The notes under the pieces were generated by a model. It worked only from the letters and a program-made list of their open reading frames with translations. It had not been told where the DNA came from and did not search any database. A stretch of DNA of 64,000 nucleotides from Deltaproteobacteria bacterium (GTDB lineage Bacteria; Myxococcota; B64-G9). The position numbers and the translations under genes are program-made. The stretch is taken from the NCBI GenBank assembly GCA_019307065.1, contig JAFDKH010000020.1:1-64000 (forward strand), written 5' to 3'. Positions 35,945 through 43,794 of this stretch are shown piece by piece. Every line of letters begins with the position of its first letter. Within the stretch, counting starts at the first letter, position 1.

Positions 35945-36654
35945 TGCGCAACAAGGTCAAAGGCCGCTTCGAACCTTTCACCGATTATGAAATCGAGGAA
36001 TTCCTGTGCGGAGATTCTACAGCCGAGAACAGTCAACGTATCGAAGCAGGCCTGGCAGATTCTGCCGAACTGGCCGCCTACATTGCCGAAAGACGCGCAC
36101 AGAAAGATTCCTTTCAAAAAAAGCATCCAACTCTCAGCCACGACCGGCAACCGACCAGAAGTCTCCGTTGGCCGCTGGCTTTTGCCTCGGCGGCTGCCGC
36201 GGCAATCGTAATTTTGGTCTTTGTTTTATTGCCGACCGGAACACAAGTCGATCTCAGCGATCCGCCTGAAATTCGGGCAATGGGGGCCGTCAAGGCAACA
36301 TTAACTGTTCGCCGCCAGGGACGGACATTCCTGTATCGTGAAGGCGTTTTGCTTCGGCCCCGAGACCAGGTGCGTCTGAGCATCGAGTCGCCCCAGGCTG
36401 GATTTTTGACCGTTTTAGGTACTAGCGGCCGGGGTAAAATCGAGATATATTACAACGCTTTAAAGACGACTCCGGGCACATTTACTGTCCCCGACAGCCT
36501 GGTTCTCGATGATCAGCTGAATACCGAGCAATGGTTTGTTATACTAGCCAAGAAAGAAGTAGAATCGGATGTCTACATCAAGCGCTTGCGCGAAAAAGAA
36601 GCCCTGGATGCCAAGGCTACCGTAATTAGGATAGTGAAAGAAGCCACACCTTGA
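35944..36654 (+). CDS. Membrane anti-sigma-like protein with DUF4384-like periplasmic domain
   Basis: 236 residues. A cytoplasmic helical part of about 75 residues (FTDYEIEEFLCGDSTAENSQRIEAGL) resembles anti-sigma N-terminal domains. One membrane helix follows at about 80-98 (AFASAAAAAIVILVFVLL), then a periplasmic beta domain (RDQVRLSIESPQAGFLTVLG) of DUF4384 type, which often accompanies caspases. AGGAGG lies five bases before the ATG, which overlaps the sigma stop. The predicted role is to hold the sigma factor at the membrane until a periplasmic signal arrives. Confidence 0.78.
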   Translation: MRNKVKGRFEPFTDYEIEEFLCGDSTAENSQRIEAGLADSAELAAYIAERRAQKDSFQKKHPTLSHDRQPTRSLRWPLAFASAAAAAIVILVFVLLPTGTQVDLSDPPEIRAMGAVKATLTVRRQGRTFLYREGVLLRPRDQVRLSIESPQAGFLTVLGTSGRGKIEIYYNALKTTPGTFTVPDSLVLDDQLNTEQWFVILAKKEVESDVYIKRLREKEALDAKATVIRIVKEATP

Positions 36655-38231
36655 AACTGTTTAGCCTAGCTCTGCTGTTGCTGATCAGCCTGCCCTCCCA
36701 GGCGGCAACCCGTTTCGCTCTATTGATTGGCAATAACGTCGGGGATATCAACGACGGTGCTTTGCGCTGGGCAGAAGAAGATGCAAGACGCCTGCATGAC
36801 CTGCTGATCGAGTTGGGAGACGTGGCCAAGGGACGAGCAATTTTATTGCAGGGAGTCACTCAAGAACGCGTCCACTCTGCCCTGGCTCGATTACGTGGTC
36901 AAGTCGAGGAAGCGAATCGTCACGGTTTTCGTTCGGAAGTGTTAGTATTCTATTCGGGTCATGGTGACGCCGAGGCCCTGCATTTTGGCTCGACCCGGTT
37001 TCCGTTGAGCAACTTGAAAAGCTTAATCCAGGCAATCCCGGCCGATACTTCGATCACTATCATTGATGCCTGTCGCTCAGGGGTTCTGAGGGCCGGGCGA
37101 GTTAAAGGTGCCGTCCATGGGCCGGCCTTCGACATCAGCCTGGCTCGCGAGCCTGGTCCGGCTGGACATGTATGGATTACTTCAGCTGGAATCGACGAGA
37201 TCGCCCAGGAATCCGATGAACTCAGAAGTTCGTTTTTCTCACATCATTTGCTGAGTGGTCTCAGGGGAGCTGCCGACACCGACTCCGACGACCAGGTTAC
37301 TCTGGCAGAATTGTACCGCTACGTCTACCACCATACTTTGTCTTCATCGCATGGCGAGACTGCCGCCGTTCAACATCCCGAAATGCAGCTCGAACTCGAG
37401 GGCGAAGGCGAAGTGATAATGACCGTGCTCAAACGGTCGAGTTCGATACTGACTCTGCCCCAGGGAATCGGGGGCGACTTTCTGATCGTTGACGATCGTA
37501 ATGGACATGTCTTTGCGGAAGTCCGCAAACCAATCGCGCAAACAAGAAAACTGGCCTTGCCTTCGGGGCGCTATCGCATCCAGCTCAGACAATCCGGGCG
37601 GATCTTCGCCGGGGAAATTGCTCTGGAATGGGGCGGCAAGCTTGAAATCAACCAATCAATGTTGGTCGAACAACCGCTGGTCGCCGCCCTGACGAAAGGC
37701 AGCGAACTCGACCCGGAATCCTGGTCGATAAGCTCCGGCGGCCTGGCCGGCTCTCCGACTGTTCTAGGTACGGGCGTATCATACGGAGGCGCCCTGGGAG
37801 TCGAACATCATGTTTCCGGCTGGCCTATTTTTTTATTGGCCAATCTCCAGCTGACTCATGCCAGCGCCTCAAATGAAGCCTGGCAATATCGCCATTTCGA
37901 AACCCGGATCACTACCGGGATCGGGTACGCCTATTACCTTGGTCCCGTCCGTCTTTCGGTCTCTTTGACTCTGGGTGTCTTATTCGTCAAGGAAAATGCA
38001 CAACGTGTAGATTCCGACCGGATCGAGGCGATTTCCGGGGCTGTTGTGAATGCCAAAGAACTCTCGATCGGACCTTGCATAAGCCCGGGTATCGGCATTC
38101 GGATTCCAGTCCACCATTCCTGGGCAATTGCGCTTGGTTTCGAGGTCCAGGCAGCTATTATCAAGATTGCCGGAAGCTGGAGCAATACTGTGGCCCTGTT
38201 GGGCCAACTAGGATTGGAGTACAAATTCTAG
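36651..38231 (+). CDS. Secreted caspase-family (C14) peptidase
   Basis: 526 residues with a signal peptide (ends near SQA) and a caspase/metacaspase domain at about 20-260. The catalytic dyad is intact: H104 in FYSGHGD and C141 in IDACRSG. The regions ALLIGNN and SSFFSHHLLSGLRGAAD are also family-typical. The C-terminal 270 residues look like beta-rich and barrel-like repeats (GTGVSYGGALGVEHH, GIGYAYYLGPVRLSVSL), ending in LEYKF as outer-membrane proteins do. The TTG start overlaps the stop of the preceding gene. Specificity is unknown. Confidence 0.88.
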   Translation: MKLFSLALLLLISLPSQAATRFALLIGNNVGDINDGALRWAEEDARRLHDLLIELGDVAKGRAILLQGVTQERVHSALARLRGQVEEANRHGFRSEVLVFYSGHGDAEALHFGSTRFPLSNLKSLIQAIPADTSITIIDACRSGVLRAGRVKGAVHGPAFDISLAREPGPAGHVWITSAGIDEIAQESDELRSSFFSHHLLSGLRGAADTDSDDQVTLAELYRYVYHHTLSSSHGETAAVQHPEMQLELEGEGEVIMTVLKRSSSILTLPQGIGGDFLIVDDRNGHVFAEVRKPIAQTRKLALPSGRYRIQLRQSGRIFAGEIALEWGGKLEINQSMLVEQPLVAALTKGSELDPESWSISSGGLAGSPTVLGTGVSYGGALGVEHHVSGWPIFLLANLQLTHASASNEAWQYRHFETRITTGIGYAYYLGPVRLSVSLTLGVLFVKENAQRVDSDRIEAISGAVVNAKELSIGPCISPGIGIRIPVHHSWAIALGFEVQAAIIKIAGSWSNTVALLGQLGLEYKF

Positions 38232-38246
38232 CATGCAGAGGCATCG

Positions 38247-39554
38247 ATGAAATCAGCCTACGCAATATTGTTGGCGGCCCTTTTATCAATTACCGGCTCC
38301 GCCTGTGGGGACGGAGTTCATTCGGCCTCCAATCTGGGTGATCCAATTGTAACTCTGAATGCCGAAGTTGAAGGTCAGCTGCCTGAGAATATATCCGCCG
38401 CCCATTTGAGGGCCTCAATCCTATGGGAAACTCTGCCGGATACTTTGCTGGAATGCATGCACAAAGCCCAGAATGCCGATGAAGTCTTTGCTTGCACTAA
38501 CACGAATGAATTCAGACCAGCCCAATCGACCAGGAGTGTTGCGATTGAACCGACTTTCCCGGCCTCATTCGAAGTCCCGATGTATACCCTCCCGGGCCCG
38601 GAAGTACTGTCCGGAGATCCGGCTGCTTTGCTGGGCTACGGTATCCTGGTCGTTTACGAGGACGGAAACGAGAATAATGAACTCGATCTGGTGTCGTTTC
38701 CAGAAAAAGTGAGCGCCGACACAATTTTAGCTTCGGGCATTCCAACCGGAGTCGAAAAGGCAATATATGTTGTCTACCGCGAAGGGGCCCTCTCGCCGCT
38801 TTGGAAGATGTTCTCGATCTTCGGATGTGGTGAACCGGATCAGGGTTTTTCGGTAGTCGATCTAGTCGCAGATGCCAACGGAGTGAGCTGCCTGGTCCAC
38901 CCGGCCCAAGAAGCGAAGATTTCAGTGCTTTTCGAAGACTCAGAAGGAATGCGGCAATTAATCTGTGAACCCTACCTCGATAATGACAACTACCCCCCAA
39001 CGGACGACCCGCTCCCAACCGATCAGGAGATCTATTGCCATTATTCGGACAGTCTCGAGTACTTGAAAGACCTCGAAAGCTACTGCCGGGTCAGCCAGGT
39101 ATACGAATTAGCCGGTTGCGATAACAATTTTGGATGCGAAGTGCCCGACTGGGACTTGAGGGCCTCACCCCCCGACTGGTGGCCGTGCACTGGTGAATCC
39201 GACAACGGCTATACTATTGAAGACGCCGCGGCTGAGCTGACAACCAATGCCGATGAACTTTTCTCAATCAGTTTCATTTCCGGAGAAAAAACCTTTCCGA
39301 TGAATGAAATTGAGATCTGGGTCTTCACTGCTCCGAACGAGGCGCTTGTTTTCACTCACCCCAAAGTCATCAGACTCGTCGACAATGACAATGATAGCCT
39401 GTTTTCAGCCGGCGACAAGCTGGAACTATTCGAAGCCCCGGATACGGACAAGTTCAACGAAACACATGCGACAACACAGTTCAAGCTCAATCTGGAACAC
39501 AGCATCAATCTGTCAATCATCGAGAACCTGGCTGAGTTGGTCTGGACACCTTAG
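38247..39554 (+). CDS. Lipoprotein of unknown function in the caspase operon
   Basis: 435 residues with signal peptide and lipobox GSAC, then an acidic, Cys-containing secreted domain with no recognised motif. The cysteines (FGCGEPDQG, CLVHP, CEPYLD, CHYSDSLEYLKDLESYC, CDNNFGC) suggest disulfides. GAGG is five bases before the ATG, 15 bases after the caspase stop. It is a candidate substrate, inhibitor or sensor of the caspase by position only. Confidence 0.72.
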   Translation: MKSAYAILLAALLSITGSACGDGVHSASNLGDPIVTLNAEVEGQLPENISAAHLRASILWETLPDTLLECMHKAQNADEVFACTNTNEFRPAQSTRSVAIEPTFPASFEVPMYTLPGPEVLSGDPAALLGYGILVVYEDGNENNELDLVSFPEKVSADTILASGIPTGVEKAIYVVYREGALSPLWKMFSIFGCGEPDQGFSVVDLVADANGVSCLVHPAQEAKISVLFEDSEGMRQLICEPYLDNDNYPPTDDPLPTDQEIYCHYSDSLEYLKDLESYCRVSQVYELAGCDNNFGCEVPDWDLRASPPDWWPCTGESDNGYTIEDAAAELTTNADELFSISFISGEKTFPMNEIEIWVFTAPNEALVFTHPKVIRLVDNDNDSLFSAGDKLELFEAPDTDKFNETHATTQFKLNLEHSINLSIIENLAELVWTP

Positions 39555-39654
39555 GCTCTAAAAGACCTGCTACCTAAAATCGCCCCGGTACCCCGCCCCT
39601 TTTCTCTCTTTACTTTGCAATACTCTGAAATTGAGCTAGAAACAGACAAGTAGA

Positions 39655-39685
39655 TTGGCAGGTTTACCTTTAACTATATAAAGGT
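39655..39685 (+). promoter_or_regulatory. Promoter/palindrome before the DUF4956-CotH-VTC operon
   Basis: TTGGCA (39655-39660) and TATAAA (39677-39682) are 16 bases apart. The perfect inverted repeat ACCTTT (39666-39671)/AAAGGT (39680-39685) overlaps the -10 and the AAAGG ribosome-binding sequence. It can therefore act as an operator or, if transcription starts further upstream, as a hairpin hiding the ribosome binding site. The rest of 39555-39692 has nothing assignable. Confidence 0.4.
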
Positions 39686-39692
39686 TGGACAA

Positions 39693-40373
39693 ATGAATAC
39701 TCAGCAAACTTTCCAGCAATTTCTAGCCACTCAAACTCCTCACATCGGCATCCTTGATTTCTCGATCAACATGGCAATTACAGCCGGGCTGACCATCATA
39801 CTGGCACTTGCCTATGTCCGCTTCGGTACATCCATATCGAATCGTAAGCTATTTTCGAAAAATCTGGTGTTGATTGCCATGACCACCATGTTAATCATCA
39901 CTATTGTCAAATCGTCTTTGGCACTCTCGTTGGGGCTGGTCGGCGCTCTTTCAATCGTGCGCTTTAGAACACCGATCAAAGAGCCCGAGGAGCTGGCCTT
40001 TTTATTTCTTAGCATTGCGATCGGGCTTGGCCTCGGTGCCGGACAGCGAGCAGTGGCGGCTCTGGGATTCGCAGTAATCCTGTCAATCATTTGTTTGCGT
40101 CATTTGTTGAAGTCTACTGGCAATGACAAAGGTATGCACTTGACCCTGGCGACGAGTAACCCGAGCGAAGGCCTGCTGGATAAGATAATCGAGGTACTCA
40201 AGTCACATGCCAGCATGGTAGAGCTCAGACGCGTGGATGAGGCCGAAGACTCTTTTCAAAGCGATTTTCTGGTTCAATTCAGTGACTTCGAGCACTTCAA
40301 GAACTCCAAACGCGGTTTGAGGGAGATTGACTCCAAGTTACAAATTTCGTTCTTAGATAACGGACTCCTATAG
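39693..40373 (+). CDS. DUF4956 membrane protein
   Basis: 226 residues with about four membrane helices in the first 150. It carries the DUF4956 core GLVGALSIVRFRTPIKEPEELAFLF followed by IAIGLGLGAGQ. A cytoplasmic alpha/beta tail of about 75 residues follows. Family members are regularly encoded beside VTC-domain and CotH proteins, as here; function is unknown. The first gene of a three-gene operon; three bases separate it from the CotH gene. Confidence 0.9.
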   Translation: MNTQQTFQQFLATQTPHIGILDFSINMAITAGLTIILALAYVRFGTSISNRKLFSKNLVLIAMTTMLIITIVKSSLALSLGLVGALSIVRFRTPIKEPEELAFLFLSIAIGLGLGAGQRAVAALGFAVILSIICLRHLLKSTGNDKGMHLTLATSNPSEGLLDKIIEVLKSHASMVELRRVDEAEDSFQSDFLVQFSDFEHFKNSKRGLREIDSKLQISFLDNGLL

Positions 40374-40375
40374 AA

Positions 40376-43027
40376 ATGCTGATCAAGAAAGACAGGCAGC
40401 CAATCCTGCCAAGCTGGCTGGTTGGGCGGGGTAAATCGACGACCAGGCTGATCGTGCTGGTTGTCTTCTTGATCGTAACTGGACTGGGCGCTTTGGGCTT
40501 TCATTTCTTCTTCGATCCACAGCTGCCTGATCAGCAGGTCAGCATCTTTAAAGAACCCACTAAATTGGACTCCAATCTGTTAGCTAGCCGCCTAGTATCG
40601 AGAAAAATTCAACCCAAACGGATGACAATCGACATCAAGCACAAGGACTATCAACTGCTCGAATACAAGCGTGAACAAGCCTTCAGGCGTGAACGGATCA
40701 TCACTGAAGACGACTCGAATGTACCAGCCAGAATTACGGTCGATGACACTATCTATAAGGTCAAGATGCGGCTCAAGGGAGATTACGTCGATCATCTCGA
40801 AGGAAAAAAATGGTCTTTCAGGATAAAAGTAAGGGACAATCAGGCCATCTGGGGAATGAGAAGGTTCTCGATCCAGGACCCAAAAAGAAGCGGTTACATC
40901 CTTGAGTGGATCTTTCATCAGTGGTTGAAGCATGAGGGGCTGATTGCCCTGAAATATGATTTTATCTCTGTGACTATCAACGGTGAAGACCATGGGATCT
41001 ACGCAATAGAGGAGAGTTTTGGTAAAGAATTAATCGAAGACAACAACAGACTTGCCGGGCCGATTCTCAAATTCGATGAATCTCGCCTGATTGACGACCG
41101 CCGGGTAAACCGGGGTGATAAAGCAGATCAATCTGACATTTTTTACTCGGCCGACATCATCAGTTTCGATACGGCCGGGTTGCTGCTCGACGAGGGCCTC
41201 AAGCAAAACTACCTGACAGCCCGCAGCCTGCTTACCGACTTGCGTTCCGGCACTAAAAAATTGTCGGAAGTTTTCGATGTCCCCAAGGCTGCTCGCCTGT
41301 TTGCCGCGCTGCATATGCTAAGCGGCTATCACGCCATTCGCTGGAAGAACATCCGCTTCTACTACAATCCGACGGCCTCACGCATCGAACCGATTGCCTA
41401 TAACCTTTATGGGCCCTCGGCCCGCTTCCCGCTGATGGACGGCATCTACTACCAGAATTGGGTGGCTCAGAATGTCGGTCGCTTTCATGTTTTCGACTGG
41501 ATCAATCTTTTCTTCTCAGATCAGCAGTTCGTCGAACACTACTTTTACGAACTAAATCGACAAAGTTCCCCAGGCTACCTGGAAGCTTTTTTCAAAGGCA
41601 TCGAAGAACCGCTGTTGGATAGAGCCAGCCTGATCGGTAAAAACAATCCCCAGGTCCAACCAAACCTGCAGGATTTCTTTAAAAACAGAGATCAAGCCTT
41701 TCAGATTCTTCATCAGAAAATCCCGATCAAGGCTTATTTGAAAAAAATCGACAGCGAAAAACAAACCCTGACCATCAGCGTAGCCAATACGGCTTTTTTG
41801 CCTATTACCGTCAAATCAATCAACTGCCGGGCCCTGAATAAGAACTTCACCAAGATTGGTCAAACGCAAATTGTCGGCCGCACAACCGGCAAGCCGCTGT
41901 TGTATTCGGATATTGAGATCGGAGACTTCTCAAAGGAAGATGAAATCTGTAGCGGTTCGCGGGTTCGCTTGGGTGACAACTTGATCCTGAATGGCCTCAA
42001 GATCAGCTATCAAATTCTCGGCACCCGGGAACTGCGCCAGGCAAATATTCTGGCCTACCCTATCAAGCTGGCCGGCTATTTTCTGCCGCCGGCCAAGGAG
42101 ATATACAGCAGGCTCGAGTCCTTAGTCGAACGAGGCGTGATCAGAATAGAACCCGGCCCAAAGAAGATTTTCATCACTCCCGGGGAGTGGAAGCTTACCA
42201 GCGACTTGATTATTCCCTCAGGCTACAGGGTTCTAGGAGAGGCCGGCACACATATCAACTTGAACAAGGGCGCGGCAATAATCTCATACTCGCCGGTCAC
42301 TTTATTGGGAAGCAGGGAAAAGCCATTTGTCATCCAGACCGACGACGGGTCCGGGCAGGGATTGGTGGTTGTTTCGGCCAGGCAGGCTTCAACCCTAAAA
42401 CACGTCATCATTAAAGATCTAGAATCGGTCGACAAACCGGGCTGGAAATTGACCGGGGCGGTGACATTTTTCGAGTCAAAGGTTTCTTTCGAAAACGTGG
42501 AATTTAGAGACTGCCGCGCGGAAGACTCGTTGAACATCGTCCGCTCCGACTACTCGATCGCACAAACAACTTTTACAAACAGCACAAGAGACGCCCTGGA
42601 CATCGACTTTTCCGACGGCCAGATAATAAACTCGAACTTCGAAAAATGCGGCAACGACTGTATTGATCTATCGGGCGGCACGACTGCCCTGGAATCAATC
42701 ACAATCAAGGGGGCCGGCGACAAGGGAATTAGCGTCGGCGAACGTAGCCGGGTGAAGATTGATACAGCTGTTGTATCCGCGACGGACATGGCCGTAATAA
42801 GCAAGGATGGCTCACAGATCACGGCCAACGACATGGAAATCTCGAACTCTAGAGTCGGTTACGGAGCCTACCAGAAAAAACCTGTCTATTCCGGCGGGAC
42901 CGTTCTAGCCACTGGAACCAAGATGAGCGGGATAAAAGTGCCTTATTTGGTTGAGGAAGGGTCTCGCATCAAAGACAACGGCCAGTCTATCAAGCCCGGG
43001 ACAGGCTTGCCCAAAAAGAGCCAATAA
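40376..43027 (+). CDS. CotH-family kinase-like protein with right-handed beta-helix C terminus
   Basis: 883 residues with a single membrane anchor near 25-45. The CotH domain at about 75-450 contains KMRLKGDYVDH, SIQDPKRSG, EWIFHQWLKHEGL and NGEDHGIYAIEESFGKELI, with the DGIYY segment near 360. CotH proteins are atypical secreted kinases. After a linker domain, residues 620-850 show parallel beta-helix turns (FENVEFRDC, IINSNFEKCGND, LESITIKGAGDKG) of the carbohydrate- or surface-binding type. The enzyme would act outside the cytoplasm. Middle gene of the DUF4956/CotH/VTC operon. Confidence 0.85.
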   Translation: MLIKKDRQPILPSWLVGRGKSTTRLIVLVVFLIVTGLGALGFHFFFDPQLPDQQVSIFKEPTKLDSNLLASRLVSRKIQPKRMTIDIKHKDYQLLEYKREQAFRRERIITEDDSNVPARITVDDTIYKVKMRLKGDYVDHLEGKKWSFRIKVRDNQAIWGMRRFSIQDPKRSGYILEWIFHQWLKHEGLIALKYDFISVTINGEDHGIYAIEESFGKELIEDNNRLAGPILKFDESRLIDDRRVNRGDKADQSDIFYSADIISFDTAGLLLDEGLKQNYLTARSLLTDLRSGTKKLSEVFDVPKAARLFAALHMLSGYHAIRWKNIRFYYNPTASRIEPIAYNLYGPSARFPLMDGIYYQNWVAQNVGRFHVFDWINLFFSDQQFVEHYFYELNRQSSPGYLEAFFKGIEEPLLDRASLIGKNNPQVQPNLQDFFKNRDQAFQILHQKIPIKAYLKKIDSEKQTLTISVANTAFLPITVKSINCRALNKNFTKIGQTQIVGRTTGKPLLYSDIEIGDFSKEDEICSGSRVRLGDNLILNGLKISYQILGTRELRQANILAYPIKLAGYFLPPAKEIYSRLESLVERGVIRIEPGPKKIFITPGEWKLTSDLIIPSGYRVLGEAGTHINLNKGAAIISYSPVTLLGSREKPFVIQTDDGSGQGLVVVSARQASTLKHVIIKDLESVDKPGWKLTGAVTFFESKVSFENVEFRDCRAEDSLNIVRSDYSIAQTTFTNSTRDALDIDFSDGQIINSNFEKCGNDCIDLSGGTTALESITIKGAGDKGISVGERSRVKIDTAVVSATDMAVISKDGSQITANDMEISNSRVGYGAYQKKPVYSGGTVLATGTKMSGIKVPYLVEEGSRIKDNGQSIKPGTGLPKKSQ

Positions 43028-43053
43028 ACCCGTTCAGGCGAAGAAGGATTGAT

Positions 43054-43791
43054 GTGTACCAGTTACTAACCAGCAACGATCGCGCGCTTCACGGTGATGC
43101 TTTTCGGTTTGAACGAAAGTTCATCGTGTCGGACAGATCGCGCCATGCAATCGAAGGCCTGATTCGATTGCATCCTGCTCATTTCAGGGCAATATACTCG
43201 CTTCGTTATGTGAACAATATCTATTTTGATACCCAGGGCTTTCGCAATTACTTCGACAACCTGCAAGGTGTCGCTAACCGGATGAAAGTCCGGATGCGCT
43301 GGTACGGCCAACTGTTCGGCCTTGTAAGTCAACCCGTTCTCGAATTAAAGACCAAGCTGGGTTTCCTGGGATACAAGCGGCGATTTGAGCTTACCGGTTT
43401 CGAGTTTGTCAAGGGCATGTTGGCCGACGACATGCTCGATTGCCTCAAGCGCTCCGAGCTGCCGCTGGACGTCATGAACAGTGTCTCGGCCATGCAACCG
43501 GTATTGTTCAATCGATATTCGCGAAGCTACCGGCTTTCGGCCGACAACCGTTTCCGAATGACTGTCGATTCCGAGATGATCTGTAAGCGGATCGAACGCT
43601 CAGCCAACCTTTTTTTAGGCGGCCTCGCAGACCGGGTCAATAGCATCCTCGAGCTCAAATATGCCGAAGAAGATGATAAAGAGGCTTCTCGTATCAGTGA
43701 ACACTTCCCGTTTCGTCCTGATAAGAGCTCGAAATACATATCCGGTCTGGAGAAGACACACACAGATATTATAAGAATTTCTACTGTATAG
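43054..43791 (+). CDS. VTC-domain protein (polyphosphate polymerase-like)
   Basis: 245 residues of the triphosphate-tunnel VTC family. Tunnel-lining residues are visible in FRFERKFIV, YVNNIYFDT, RMKVRMRWYG, LELKTKLGFLGYKRR, the RYSRSYRLS segment with MTVDSEM, and the C-terminal ILELKY. Yeast Vtc4 makes polyphosphate from ATP; bacterial single-domain homologues are presumed to do similar chemistry. The GTG start has AAGGA five bases upstream. Last gene of the operon, convergent with the M3 peptidase gene. Confidence 0.88.
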   Translation: MYQLLTSNDRALHGDAFRFERKFIVSDRSRHAIEGLIRLHPAHFRAIYSLRYVNNIYFDTQGFRNYFDNLQGVANRMKVRMRWYGQLFGLVSQPVLELKTKLGFLGYKRRFELTGFEFVKGMLADDMLDCLKRSELPLDVMNSVSAMQPVLFNRYSRSYRLSADNRFRMTVDSEMICKRIERSANLFLGGLADRVNSILELKYAEEDDKEASRISEHFPFRPDKSSKYISGLEKTHTDIIRISTV

Positions 43792-43794
43792 CTT

